Assembly (NCBI RefSeq): GCF_018390515.1
Contig: NZ_JAHBBK010000002.1
Coordinates: 186,001 to 250,000, forward strand
Length of the DNA: 64,000 bases
Direction: 5' to 3'
Origin: Mucilaginibacter sp. Bleaf8
GTDB taxonomy: Bacteria > Bacteroidota > Bacteroidia > Sphingobacteriales > Sphingobacteriaceae
In this document: piece after piece, positions 1 to 9,664 of the stretch
Numbering within the stretch: the stretch's first letter is position 1
Layout: each line of letters starts with the position of its first letter
Position numbers and translations under genes: made by a program
Notes under the pieces: generated by a model
The model's database searches: none
What the model saw: only the letters and a program-made list of their open reading frames with translations
What the model was told of the DNA's origin: nothing

Positions 1-3000
1 CCCGGCGAGTACGGTGTAGGGATGCTTTTTTTTCCAAAAGATGGAACGCTTAAAAAAGCCTGCCGCACTATTATTACCAATGCTATTGAAAAGCTTGGTT
101 TGCCACTGCTCGGTTTCCGCAAAGTACCGGTTGATCCATCAGTAATTGGTGAAACTGCCCGCATGGCGGAACCCGATGTAGAGCAGGTGTTTGTATTACG
201 GCCAGCCAATATTAATAATACCGAAGATTTTGAGCGCAAGCTATATGTGCTGCGTCGCTACATAAATAAAACCGTAACTGAAACTGTGCCTGATGCGGGT
301 GAGTATTTTTACTTTACCTCTTTCTCTTGCAAAACTATGGTTTACAAGGGGCAGGTGACCACTTACCAGTTGCGCAAATATTACAGTGATCTTTCCGATT
401 CGCGTATTGCATCGGGCTTTGCCATGATTCACTCGCGTTTCTCAACCAATACCTTCCCGTCATGGAAACTGGCACAGCCTTTCAGGCTCATTGCCCATAA
501 CGGTGAAATCAATACCCTTACCGGTAACTTGAACTGGTTCTACTCGGGTGTGAAATCGCTGGCATCATCCTACTTTACCAGCGAGGAGATGGAGATGCTG
601 TTGCCGGTGATCGATAATAATCAGTCGGACTCTGCCTGCCTGGATAATATTGTCGAAATACTATTACATTCGGGGCGTTCGCTGCCGCATGTAATGATGA
701 TGCTGATACCTGAGGCCTGGGATGGTAATGAGCAGATGGATCCGATTAAGAGAGCATTTTATGAATACCATGCCTCATTAATGGAGCCATGGGACGGCCC
801 GGCCGCTATTACGTTTACCGATGGTAAACTGGTTGGCGCCTTGCTTGATCGTAACGGCTTGCGCCCATTGCGTTACGCCGTTACCAGTGACGGGCGTGTT
901 ATTGCCGCATCCGAAGCTGGCGTATTAACGCTTGATGAAAGCACTGTTGTAACGAAAGGTCGTTTGCAACCAGGCAAAATGCTGCTGATAGATACCGAGC
1001 AGAGCAAAATTATTACCGACGAAGAAATTAAAATGCAAGTGGCCAGCCGTCAGCCTTACGGCCGCTGGCTCGAAAACTATAAAATACAGTTAGGCGAACT
1101 GGCCGAGCCGCGTTTGGCTTTTGCCAGCTTAACGCCTGATTCTGTATTCCGTTATCAGCAGGTATTTGGCTATACCCGCGAGGATATTGATACCATCATT
1201 AAACCGATGGCGCTGGATGGCAAAGAACCCGTAGGTTCAATGGGCACAGATATACCATTGGCTATCCTATCCGACAAGCCACAGCATATTTCTAACTACT
1301 TTAAGCAATTTTTTGCTCAGGTAACCAATCCGCCGATAGACCCAATTCGTGAGCGGTTAGTGATGAGTTTGGCTACCTTTATTGGTAACAACGGTAACTT
1401 GCTGGATGAGGATAAGATGCATTGCCACGGCGTGATGCTGAAACACCCGATACTGAAAAGCCATCAGTTGGAAAAACTGCGCAGTATTGATACCGGCTTG
1501 TTTCACGCCAAAACGCTGCAAACTTATTTCAAAGCCGATGGTCAACCCGGTTCTTTAGAAAAAGGTATTGCCCGCCTTTGTCGCTATGCCGAAGATGCGG
1601 TGGAAGATGGTTTTGAGGTATTGATTCTGTCAGACCGTGCGCTTGACTCTGAGCATGCGCCTATACCTTCGTTATTGGCTGTATCAGCCGTGCATCATCA
1701 CCTTATTAAAAAAGGTTGCCGCGGTTCGGTAGGCTTGGTAGTTGAGGCTGGAGATGTTTGGGAAGTGCACCACTTTGCCTGTTTGCTGGCTTTTGGTGCT
1801 ACGGCCATTAATCCCTATCTGGCATTATCTACTATTGAAACCATCAAAAACAATGGCAGCCTGGAAACCGAGCTGCATAATAAAGCACTGCATAAAAACT
1901 ATGTTAAAGCAGTATGCGATGGCTTATTGAAGATATTCTCTAAAATGGGTATATCAACCCTGCAATCTTATCACGGTTCACAGGTGTTCGAGATATTGGG
2001 CATTAACCAGCAGGTTGTAAACAAATACTTCACCGGCGCGGTAACCCGCATTGGGGGCTTAGGTTTGGATGAACTGGCCCGTGAGGCGCTAACCAAACAC
2101 AAAATTGGTTTCAGCAGCTCCAAAGGCGAAGTAAAGTTGTTGCCTGAAGGCGGTATCTACCAGTGGAAACGCCGCGGCGAAGCGCACCTGTTTAACCCTG
2201 AAACGGTGCATTTACTACAACATGCTACCCGTACTAATAATTACGACGTATATAAAAACTATGCCCGTTTAGTGAACGAGCAATCCGAAAAGCATTTTAC
2301 CATACGAGGCTTGCTGGATTTCACCCATCACCGCGAAGCTATTTCGATAGATGAGGTAGAGCCCGCTGAAAATATAATGAAACGGTTTGCTACCGGTGCT
2401 ATGTCGTTCGGGTCTATCTCGCACGAGGCGCACAGCACGCTGGCTATTGCCATGAACCGCATTGGCGGCCGAAGCAACACCGGCGAGGGTGGTGAAGATG
2501 AAATGCGGTACCAATTGCTGCCCAATGGTGATTCCATGCGGTCGTCTATTAAGCAAATTGCATCGGCCCGTTTTGGTGTGACAGCCAATTATCTCACCAA
2601 TGCTGATGAGCTGCAAATTAAAATGGCGCAAGGCGCTAAGCCAGGCGAGGGCGGGCAGCTGCCGGGCCACAAAGTAGATGAGTGGATTGCCAAAACCCGC
2701 CACTCCACACCGGGTGTAGGTTTGATATCGCCGCCACCTCACCACGATATTTATTCGATTGAGGATTTGGCGCAGCTGATATTTGATTTGAAGAATGCGA
2801 ACCGTGATGCACGTATTAACGTTAAGCTGGTATCTAAAGCTGGCGTAGGTACTATTGCTGCCGGTGTGGCTAAAGCCCATGCCGATGTGATACTTATTGC
2901 CGGTTTTGACGGCGGTACAGGTGCATCGCCAATCAGTTCCATCAAGCACGCTGGCTTACCATGGGAGCTTGGCTTAACCGAAGCGCACCAAACGCTGGTA

Positions 3001-4263
3001 CGCAATAAACTACGTAGCCGTGTTATATTGCAGGCCGATGGGCAGGTTAAAACAGGTCGCGATTTAATTGTTGCCGCTTTAATGGGTGCCGAAGAGTGGG
3101 GCGTAGCTACCGCTGCATTGGTAGCCGGAGGTTGTATCATGATGCGTAAATGCCACCTGAATACTTGCCCGGTAGGTGTTGCAACCCAAGATCCCGAATT
3201 GCGTAAGCTATTCAGCGGCAAGCCTGAACATATTGTAAACCTGTTCCGCTTTTTGGCTGAGGATATGCGTGAGATTATGGCTGAGTTAGGCTTCCGTACC
3301 GTTAACGAAATGGTAGGCCGTATTCAGTTCTTGCGGGTAAAAGATAATATCAAGAGCTGGAAAGCTAAAAAGATAGATCTGTCGGGTATGTTGCACCCGG
3401 TGAACAACACCAAAGGGCATACACTGTATAACAGCGAAAAACAGGATCATGGTATGGATAATATCATTGATTGGAAACTGCTGGAGGCTGCACAACCTGC
3501 TCTGGAAGATCGTACACCTGTGTTTGCGTCATTCAATCTCAAAAATATTGACCGCACCGTTGGTACTTTGTTATCCAACGAAATTTCTAAACGTTACGGT
3601 TCGGCAGGTTTGCCCGATAATACGATCAATTTCAAATTTAAAGGTTCGGCAGGGCAAAGCTTTGGCGCGTTTGCAGCCAAAGGTATTGCCTTTGAACTGG
3701 AAGGTGAGGCTAATGACTATGTAGGCAAAGGCTTATCGGGCGCTCAGTTAGCCATCTATCCAGACGCAGAAGCAAAATTTAAATCGGAGGATAATATTAT
3801 TATCGGTAACGTGGCAATATATGGTGCTACATCGGGCGAGCTGTTTGTGCGTGGTATGGCCGGTGAGCGTTTTGCCGTGCGTAACTCAGGCGCTACAGCC
3901 GTTGTGGAAGGCATAGGCGACCATGGCTGCGAATACATGACCGGTGGCCGCGCGTTAATTCTGGGTAAAACAGGCCGCAACTTTGCCGCCGGTATGAGCG
4001 GCGGTATTGCCTGGGTATACAATCCCGAAAATACCTTTGCCGATAACTGCAACCACGAAATGGTGGACCTGGATCCATTATCACGCGAGGATGAAGAGCA
4101 GATCGCAGCGCTGCTGAAAAAGCATTTTAACCTTACCCAAAGTAAGGTAGCCCAAAGCCTGCTGGCCAACTGGCCGCAAGCTGCCCGCCAGTTTGTAAAA
4201 GTATTCCCGAAAGAATACAAGAGAGTTTTACAGCAAAAACAGTATCAAACCGTTAGCCACTAA
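1..4263 (+). CDS. gltB: Glutamate synthase large subunit (5' end outside window)
   Basis: Large subunit of glutamate synthase: glutamine plus 2-oxoglutarate gives two glutamates, with GltD supplying electrons. The frame is open to base 1 and the first residues (PGEYGVG before the Met at 22) are typical of the family interior, so the gene starts upstream. I estimate about 90 N-terminal residues are missing, including the catalytic Cys of the glutaminase domain. Visible are the rest of the class II amidotransferase domain (for example HNGEINT), the central domain, the FMN-binding synthase domain (GAMSFGSISHEAH, GRSNTGEGGED), the iron-sulfur cysteines (CIMMRKCHLNTCPVG, near residue 1038 counted from the Met at 22) and the C-terminal GXGXG beta-helix. 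gltD follows 6 bp after the stop. This is a highly conserved family and the call is firm. Confidence 0.97.
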   Translation, partial: PGEYGVGMLFFPKDGTLKKACRTIITNAIEKLGLPLLGFRKVPVDPSVIGETARMAEPDVEQVFVLRPANINNTEDFERKLYVLRRYINKTVTETVPDAGEYFYFTSFSCKTMVYKGQVTTYQLRKYYSDLSDSRIASGFAMIHSRFSTNTFPSWKLAQPFRLIAHNGEINTLTGNLNWFYSGVKSLASSYFTSEEMEMLLPVIDNNQSDSACLDNIVEILLHSGRSLPHVMMMLIPEAWDGNEQMDPIKRAFYEYHASLMEPWDGPAAITFTDGKLVGALLDRNGLRPLRYAVTSDGRVIAASEAGVLTLDESTVVTKGRLQPGKMLLIDTEQSKIITDEEIKMQVASRQPYGRWLENYKIQLGELAEPRLAFASLTPDSVFRYQQVFGYTREDIDTIIKPMALDGKEPVGSMGTDIPLAILSDKPQHISNYFKQFFAQVTNPPIDPIRERLVMSLATFIGNNGNLLDEDKMHCHGVMLKHPILKSHQLEKLRSIDTGLFHAKTLQTYFKADGQPGSLEKGIARLCRYAEDAVEDGFEVLILSDRALDSEHAPIPSLLAVSAVHHHLIKKGCRGSVGLVVEAGDVWEVHHFACLLAFGATAINPYLALSTIETIKNNGSLETELHNKALHKNYVKAVCDGLLKIFSKMGISTLQSYHGSQVFEILGINQQVVNKYFTGAVTRIGGLGLDELAREALTKHKIGFSSSKGEVKLLPEGGIYQWKRRGEAHLFNPETVHLLQHATRTNNYDVYKNYARLVNEQSEKHFTIRGLLDFTHHREAISIDEVEPAENIMKRFATGAMSFGSISHEAHSTLAIAMNRIGGRSNTGEGGEDEMRYQLLPNGDSMRSSIKQIASARFGVTANYLTNADELQIKMAQGAKPGEGGQLPGHKVDEWIAKTRHSTPGVGLISPPPHHDIYSIEDLAQLIFDLKNANRDARINVKLVSKAGVGTIAAGVAKAHADVILIAGFDGGTGASPISSIKHAGLPWELGLTEAHQTLVRNKLRSRVILQADGQVKTGRDLIVAALMGAEEWGVATAALVAGGCIMMRKCHLNTCPVGVATQDPELRKLFSGKPEHIVNLFRFLAEDMREIMAELGFRTVNEMVGRIQFLRVKDNIKSWKAKKIDLSGMLHPVNNTKGHTLYNSEKQDHGMDNIIDWKLLEAAQPALEDRTPVFASFNLKNIDRTVGTLLSNEISKRYGSAGLPDNTINFKFKGSAGQSFGAFAAKGIAFELEGEANDYVGKGLSGAQLAIYPDAEAKFKSEDNIIIGNVAIYGATSGELFVRGMAGERFAVRNSGATAVVEGIGDHGCEYMTGGRALILGKTGRNFAAGMSGGIAWVYNPENTFADNCNHEMVDLDPLSREDEEQIAALLKKHFNLTQSKVAQSLLANWPQAARQFVKVFPKEYKRVLQQKQYQTVSH

Positions 4264-4269
4264 TATAAT

Positions 4270-5742
4270 ATGGGAAACCCTAATGGATTTCAGAAGTTTG
4301 ACAGAGAACTTCCTGGTAAAAAATCACCTGCCGAGCGGGTAAAAGATCATAACGAGTTTGTTGGTTTGTACAGTGATGAAAAGCTGAACCAGCAAGCCTC
4401 GCGCTGCATGAATTGCGGTGTTCCGTTTTGTCATTCAGGATGCCCGCTGGGCAACATCATTCCTGAGTTTAATGAAGCGGTTTATCAGAAGAATTGGGTT
4501 GAGGCCTATGAAATACTGTCCTCAACCAATAATTTCCCGGAGTTTACCGGTCGTATATGTCCGGCGCCCTGTGAGTCGGCCTGCGTGCTGAGTATCAACA
4601 AGCCGGCGGTAGTTATTGAAGAAATTGAAAAGCATATTATCGAAATTGCTTTCCAAAAGAATTTGGTTAAACCGCATAGCCCATTAATTAAAACCGGTAA
4701 AAAGGTTGCGGTGGTAGGCTCTGGTCCGGCCGGGTTGGCTGCTGCTGCGCAATTAAGCAAAGCGGGGCACCTGGTAACCGTTTACGAGCGCGATGACCGC
4801 CCGGGCGGCTTGCTGCGTTACGGTATCCCTGATTTTAAGCTGGAAAAATGGGTGATAGATCGTCGTATTCAACTGCTTGAAGAAAGTGATATTACTTTCG
4901 TATGCAATACCGAAATCGGTAAAGATATTCCGGCCGATGAGCTGGTGCGGAGTTATGATGCTGTGATTTTAGCAACCGGATCAACCGTGCCGCGCGATTT
5001 ACCTATTGCGGGGCGTGAGATGAAAGGCATTTATTATGCTATGGATTACTTAACCCAGCAAAATAAACGTAACAGTAACTTGCCGGTTAATGGCACCGAT
5101 CTGTTTGCGACAGACAAGCATGTGATTGTAATTGGTAATGGCGATACCGGGTCGGACTGTGTGGGTACGGCCAACCGTCAGGGGGCAAAGTCGGTTAAAC
5201 AATTCGGTATGATGATGCAGCCGCCAACCGAGCGTACCATCCATATGCCATGGCCAAGCTATCCAACAATATTGCGCGATACCAGTTCGCACGAAGAAGG
5301 TTGCGAGCGTGTATGGGGAGTTAATACCAAAGCCTTTTTAGGCGACGAGAATGGCAACGTACGTGCGCTGCAGGTAACCGATATCAGTTGGGAACTGGAT
5401 GATTTTGGCCGCAGGGTAAAATTCCAGGAGGTAGAAGGTTCGGAACGTGAAATACCTTGCGATATGGTATTTGTAGCCATAGGATTTTCCCATCCGCAAT
5501 ACGATGGCTTGCTGGAGCAACTGAACGTGGTGGTTGATCAGCGCAAAAATATCCATGCTCAGGAAGGTTTATACCGCACTAACGTAAGTAAGGTGTTTGC
5601 CTGTGGCGATGCCCGCCGTGGCCAGTCGCTGGTGGTTTGGGCTATTTCCGAAGGCCGTGAAACTGCCCGTAAGGTAGATCAGTTTTTGATGGGCCATTCC
5701 ATACTGGAAACTAAAGATGCCGTAGCTGCATTTGAATACTAA
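4270..5742 (+). CDS. gltD: Glutamate synthase small subunit
   Basis: FAD/NAD(P)H-dependent electron-donor subunit of glutamate synthase, 490 aa, normal length. It begins 6 bp after gltB, so the two are co-transcribed. The N-terminal part carries the cysteine-rich iron-sulfur region ([14 protein letters not shown] and [10 protein letters not shown]). A FAD-binding Rossmann motif follows ([12 protein letters not shown], near residue 150) and then an NAD(P)H-binding motif ([11 protein letters not shown], near residue 289). The C-terminal [15 protein letters not shown] is the second FAD contact typical of the family. A strong hairpin terminator lies just downstream. Nothing unusual was seen. Confidence 0.97.
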   Translation: MGNPNGFQKFDRELPGKKSPAERVKDHNEFVGLYSDEKLNQQASRCMNCGVPFCHSGCPLGNIIPEFNEAVYQKNWVEAYEILSSTNNFPEFTGRICPAPCESACVLSINKPAVVIEEIEKHIIEIAFQKNLVKPHSPLIKTGKKVAVVGSGPAGLAAAAQLSKAGHLVTVYERDDRPGGLLRYGIPDFKLEKWVIDRRIQLLEESDITFVCNTEIGKDIPADELVRSYDAVILATGSTVPRDLPIAGREMKGIYYAMDYLTQQNKRNSNLPVNGTDLFATDKHVIVIGNGDTGSDCVGTANRQGAKSVKQFGMMMQPPTERTIHMPWPSYPTILRDTSSHEEGCERVWGVNTKAFLGDENGNVRALQVTDISWELDDFGRRVKFQEVEGSEREIPCDMVFVAIGFSHPQYDGLLEQLNVVVDQRKNIHAQEGLYRTNVSKVFACGDARRGQSLVVWAISEGRETARKVDQFLMGHSILETKDAVAAFEY

Positions 5743-5764
5743 AATCAGTAACCATTATAAAACT

Positions 5765-5803
5765 AAAAAGTCGTCTGTGTTAAACCGCAGGCGACTTTTT
5801 TTA
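5765..5803 (+). terminator. Rho-independent terminator of gltBD
   Basis: A 13-bp stem with one G-U wobble (5765-5777 with 5788-5800) and a 10-nt loop ends in a T run. It sits 22 bp after the gltD stop. The A-rich 5' arm could also let it work for the converging glycosyltransferase gene. Confidence 0.85.
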
Positions 5804-5850
5804 TTAAGTGAGAATGGAAAGCAATTAAGAGAGGGTAGGTAGCTTCAGCA

Positions 5851-6585
5851 TTATTCCCCTTCCGGATACTTACGGAAAATGCTGTTGAACTTCATCTGTA
5901 TCACGCCAAAGAATGCTTCACGAAATATGCCGGTCGACATTTTAGACGTACCCTCCGTACGGTCGGTAAATATGATTGGAATTTCTACCACCTTAAAGCC
6001 ATGTTTAATGGTGGTATACTTCATTTCAATCTGGAAGGCATAGCCCACAAATTTGATCTTGTCCAGCCTGATGGTTTCCAGTACTCGGCGTTTGTAGCAT
6101 ACAAAGCCGGCTGTAGCATCATGTACATCAATGCCGGTAACAAAGCGTACGTAAACAGATGCATAATAACTCATGAGCACCCGGCTCATGGGCCAGTTAA
6201 CTACGTTAACCCCTTTCACATAGCGCGAGCCTATAGCCATATCTGCGCCCTCTGCACAAGCCTGGCGCAGTTTCAGCAAATCGCTCGGGTTGTGCGAAAA
6301 GTCGGCATCCATTTCAAATATAAAATCATATTTGTGCTGTATGGACCATTTAAAGCCGTGAATGTAAGCCGTACCCAGCCCCTGCTTGCCTTGCCGCTCC
6401 TCAATAAATAACCTCTCCGGAAACTCAGTCTGCAAGCCTTTTACAATAGCCGCTGTACCATCGGGCGAGCCGTCATCTATAATCAGCAAATGAAAATCAT
6501 GAGGTAAAGAAAATACTTTGCGTATCATACGCTCAATATTTTCCTTTTCATTGTAAGTGGGTATAATAACAATGCTATCTGGCAC
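5851..6585 (-). CDS. Polyprenol-phosphate mannosyltransferase (GT2, DPM1-like)
   Basis: Soluble GT-A family 2 glycosyltransferase, 244 aa. It resembles dolichol/polyprenol-phosphate mannose synthases, which transfer mannose from GDP-mannose to a lipid phosphate. Visible motifs are VIIPTYNEKENIE at the N-terminus, DDGSPDGTA, the metal-binding EMDADFSHNP (D-x-D) and GSRYVKG. No C-terminal membrane segments are present, as in the short DPM1 type. I chose the GTG at 6585. An in-frame TTG at 6639 lies inside the promoter -7 box, and the family normally begins a few residues before IVIIPTYNE. The gene converges on gltD. The sugar specificity is inferred from the family. Confidence 0.88.
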   Translation of the reverse strand: MPDSIVIIPTYNEKENIERMIRKVFSLPHDFHLLIIDDGSPDGTAAIVKGLQTEFPERLFIEERQGKQGLGTAYIHGFKWSIQHKYDFIFEMDADFSHNPSDLLKLRQACAEGADMAIGSRYVKGVNVVNWPMSRVLMSYYASVYVRFVTGIDVHDATAGFVCYKRRVLETIRLDKIKFVGYAFQIEMKYTTIKHGFKVVEIPIIFTDRTEGTSKMSTGIFREAFFGVIQMKFNSIFRKYPEGE

Positions 6586-6627
6586 CAGGATAATGTTTAA
6601 AAAGATATTGCAAACAATGCAAGGCAA

Positions 6628-6658
6628 CAAAAGTATCAATTCGGCGCTAAAAACGCAA
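6628..6658 (-). promoter_or_regulatory. Promoter of the GT2 gene
   Basis: On the minus strand a TTG (-33, at 6656-6658) is followed after 20 nt by TACTTTTG (6628-6635), an exact match to the Bacteroidota -7 consensus TAnnTTTG. Transcription would start near 6620, which supports the GTG start at 6585. Confidence 0.65.
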
Positions 6659-6690
6659 AAAGCCGGCTGGTTTAAACCAGCCGGCTTTTG
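6657..6690 (-). terminator. Terminator of the POT transporter gene
   Basis: A perfect 13-bp stem (6658-6670 with 6677-6689) with loop TTTAAA, followed on the minus strand by a T-rich tail. It lies 31 bp past the transporter stop. The -33 box of the next gene abuts it. Confidence 0.85.
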
Positions 6691-6720
6691 TTAAAAAGAG
6701 TTAAAGCGCAAAGGCCGGTT

Positions 6721-8439
6721 TTATCTTACACCGTTCATCAGCTTTTTCAAGATGCCTGATAGCAGGAATAATAAAACAGCTGCAACACCAGATAGGGTTA
6801 CAAACACCATAAAAAACTCATACAAGTTATGGATAGTGAAGCCTACAAAAGTAGGGTAGTGGATATCAATATTCTCTTTAGCTAATACGGCTAACTGCGA
6901 GGCTGTAGCCTGTATTTTACCGTCTAATACACCTTGCAGGTCAATGCCTTTAGATGCTGCAAAAGCAAACTTGTCGCCGGTTGGTGGAATGATAGCGCCC
7001 AATGTACCAGCCAATGCATAGCCAGCGGCGTTACTGATGAACCATACACCCATCAATAATGATGAAAAGCGCTTAGGAGCTAATTTAGCCACCAGTGACA
7101 GGCCGATAGGTGACAAGCAAAGCTCGCCCATGGTGTGAAACAAATACATTACAATTAACCAGATCACACCCACTTTACCACTGGTACCGATGTCTTTTAC
7201 CTGTACGGCAATAATATAATAACCTAATGCCAGCAGGGCCAAACCAATAGCTTGTTTAACGGGTGATATAGGCTCGCTGTTACGCTTTTGTAACTGTAGC
7301 CAGAACCAGCTGAACGGAAACGCCAAAACGATAATGAAAATTGAATTAGCATTCTGCACAAAGCTTGGTGGTAATAAAAATCCGAATAAGTTCAGATCGG
7401 TTTGCTTATCGGCCACAAACGTAAGCGATGAGCCTGCCTGCTCAAATGCCGCCCAAAAGAAAATAACGAAGAATGCTACAATGTATAGTGCAATAATACG
7501 CTGGCGTTCAACAGAAGTAATGGTTTTATCGGTAAGGATTAAAATGGCAAGGCTAATACCCGATGCATAAATGAATGGATATACCCAGCTTTTGATGGGG
7601 TTAGGGTCAATAGACAAATAGTGAATGCCGAAGAAAGCAAGGATCATGAATACAGATACGCCCAGGATAGATGCGGTTGTAAACTGTGCCTTTTCAGCCT
7701 CGCCGGTAGGGCTAAGCGTTGATTTGGAAAAATCGGGCTTGGTGCCGATTGCCTTTCCTTCCGGATCGGTTACGTACTTATTTTTAAGGAAGATGAACAG
7801 GATTACGCCTAAAAACATCGCTGTGCCAGCTGCCAAAAAGCCCCATTTAAAAGCTTCGACTACACGTACCTCGCCAACTTTTACATCGCCCAAAAACGGA
7901 CATATACTCATGCCTAAAAAAGCACCGCAGTTGATACCCATATAAAATATGGTAAAAGCAGAGTCTAACCGTGTATCACCTTTACGGTAAAGCTGCCCCA
8001 CCATTGATGAGATATTGGGTTTAAAAAAGCCATTACCTATAATGATAACTGCCAATGCAGCCCAGGCAATGTTTGTTGCCAGGCTAAGGTTGCCTGCATA
8101 GGTATAGCCACTTAAAAAAAGCAGCAACTGGCCAACACCCATAATGGCACCGCCCAAAATGATACAATTACGGTTGCCTAGATACCTATCGGATATATAG
8201 CCGCCAAACATAGGCGTAAGGTATGACAGGCCTAAAAATCCGCCATAAATAATGGAGGCATCTTTGTCAGAAAATTTCAGGGCGCTTACTAGAAACAGGG
8301 TAAGCAGGGCGCGCATACCATAAAAGTTAAAGCGCTCCCACATCTCGGTCGAAAACAGTACATATAAGCCTTTAGGATGGCCTTTTGCCGGTTGCTGAGC
8401 CAGCGATTCATCTAAGGCAAATTCAGGATCTCTACTCAT
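6721..8439 (-). CDS. POT/PTR2-family proton-coupled peptide transporter
   Basis: Inner-membrane proton-dependent oligopeptide transporter of the major facilitator superfamily, 572 aa with about 12-14 hydrophobic segments. The family signature EMWERFNFYGMRALL (ExxERFxYYG class) lies near the N-terminus and is followed by a second conserved segment, GGYISDRYLGNRNCI. FFKPNISSMVGQLY and FYMGINCGAFLG are also typical of PTR2 proteins. I start at the ATG at 8439 (MSRDPEFALDE). The longer frame to 8484 begins with TTG and adds residues that do not look like this family. It is a single-gene unit with its own terminator. Di- and tripeptide substrates are known for the family; the exact substrate is not readable here. 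Confidence 0.93.
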   Translation of the reverse strand: MSRDPEFALDESLAQQPAKGHPKGLYVLFSTEMWERFNFYGMRALLTLFLVSALKFSDKDASIIYGGFLGLSYLTPMFGGYISDRYLGNRNCIILGGAIMGVGQLLLFLSGYTYAGNLSLATNIAWAALAVIIIGNGFFKPNISSMVGQLYRKGDTRLDSAFTIFYMGINCGAFLGMSICPFLGDVKVGEVRVVEAFKWGFLAAGTAMFLGVILFIFLKNKYVTDPEGKAIGTKPDFSKSTLSPTGEAEKAQFTTASILGVSVFMILAFFGIHYLSIDPNPIKSWVYPFIYASGISLAILILTDKTITSVERQRIIALYIVAFFVIFFWAAFEQAGSSLTFVADKQTDLNLFGFLLPPSFVQNANSIFIIVLAFPFSWFWLQLQKRNSEPISPVKQAIGLALLALGYYIIAVQVKDIGTSGKVGVIWLIVMYLFHTMGELCLSPIGLSLVAKLAPKRFSSLLMGVWFISNAAGYALAGTLGAIIPPTGDKFAFAASKGIDLQGVLDGKIQATASQLAVLAKENIDIHYPTFVGFTIHNLYEFFMVFVTLSGVAAVLLFLLSGILKKLMNGVR

Positions 8440-8549
8440 ATAGTTTTTTAAAAAATTTTCTAAAAATACTATATTTCCACGCAATCGAAATTTTGTGTTG
8501 AAATCTTTACCAAAAAAGATTTATAATTTGCTGGTTTTAAGCAATAACA

Positions 8550-9470
8550 TCAGTTTCTGCGTACTGGAATTGTTGAGCGGTCGCGCAGGGCTTGCTTTTT
8601 AGGATCTTCAATATCTACATCCTGTGCTGACGGTACATTGCGCATATCAAGATTCTCTTTCAATATCCATTTGCCTTTCATTAACTGGTAGCCATCATAG
8701 GTAAAATCGGGGCCATATAAATTGGGCTGATCTTTCAGCTTTTCGTCGGGTGGTGCCAGGTGATCAAAAACAATCAGGTTTTGCTCGGGTATGTAGCGCA
8801 GCAGCATGGAAGCCTGCCTGCTGTATTCAAATACGGCTCTGTGCCGGGTTTTGCCCTTGCTTTGCAATACGGGTGAGCCAAATACCGGCTTGCCGTTTTT
8901 AAATGATAATACCTCGATTACCTTTTTGGTAGATTTTACGTTGTTGCCCTTCCAGCCCAGCAATACATAATAAGGTGATACGCCGGTTACCGGGATTATT
9001 TTATAATATTCGGCACCGTACCATTTGCGGTTATCTGTTACCGAGTCTTCGGGGTTTTTTAACAAAGGCGAGTAATCTTCAAGCGGGTGCAGTACCAGGG
9101 TAGGGGAGTTCATTTGCATGGCGCCGTAAAAACGATAACTGCCGTCCTCATTCATCACAAACCAGCTGAATATACGGAACTTGTTGTCTGGCGACTTCAG
9201 TATGCTGATCGTTTTCAACGAATCAAACTCATAGGCAAAGGAGTTGTTAACTTTCAATGCGCTTACCAACGTTCGTATAAAATTGTAATTGGCGTTTTTA
9301 CGCTCCGCCTCGTTTGGATTATTAATTATCCGGCGACCAATGCGTGTTAGGCTGTCATGATAGGTTTGCAACACCTTGGCATCTTGCCCAGTAATGTGTG
9401 CCTGGGCACGTGTTACTATTGGTAAAATGCTGCAAAGCAAACAGATAAACAGAATTTTTTTCATGCGCAT
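8550..9470 (-). CDS. Secreted protein of unknown function
   Basis: 306 aa with an N-terminal Sec signal (MRMKKILFICLLCSIL, cleavage likely after TRAQA). I do not recognise a named domain. The body has repeated aromatic-rich strands (YRFYGAMQM, YYVLLGWKGN, YDGYQLMKGKWILKENLDM), suggesting a beta-rich periplasmic or outer-membrane-facing protein. The ATG at 9470 places the hydrophobic signal at the start; an ATG at 9464 is almost as good, and upstream in-frame residues do not look coding. It is divergent from the 7TM-HD phosphohydrolase gene with a 194-bp gap. No function is assigned. Confidence 0.75.
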   Translation of the reverse strand: MRMKKILFICLLCSILPIVTRAQAHITGQDAKVLQTYHDSLTRIGRRIINNPNEAERKNANYNFIRTLVSALKVNNSFAYEFDSLKTISILKSPDNKFRIFSWFVMNEDGSYRFYGAMQMNSPTLVLHPLEDYSPLLKNPEDSVTDNRKWYGAEYYKIIPVTGVSPYYVLLGWKGNNVKSTKKVIEVLSFKNGKPVFGSPVLQSKGKTRHRAVFEYSRQASMLLRYIPEQNLIVFDHLAPPDEKLKDQPNLYGPDFTYDGYQLMKGKWILKENLDMRNVPSAQDVDIEDPKKQALRDRSTIPVRRN

Positions 9471-9622
9471 GTTGTGTGTAATCGTATAATAAGCTTTTAT
9501 AGTGCTAAATTGTTGGAGAAAAAGGTTGAAATGAATAATAGCTGTAAAGATAACCATACATGCCTTTGCAGCAAACGAAGCAAATAGCGGGTAATGTGGT
9601 GAAATGTTAAGCAATTTACTTT

Positions 9623-9630
9623 TACCTTTG
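9623..9630 (+). promoter_or_regulatory. -7 promoter element for the 7TM-HD gene
   Basis: TACCTTTG matches TAnnTTTG exactly and lies 34 bp before the start codon. No clear -33 TTG was found at the right distance. Confidence 0.45.
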
Positions 9631-9664
9631 ACATGCAACTGTAGTTGATAGTTTAATTAATTAG

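Noticed and set aside
2269..2949. 226-codon open frame antisense to gltB
   Set aside because: It lies fully inside the conserved gltB coding sequence, has no family resemblance and is explained by codon bias.
6586..6639. Longer N-terminus for the mannosyltransferase from a TTG
   Set aside because: The TTG lies in the promoter -7 box, and the extra residues do not fit the family.
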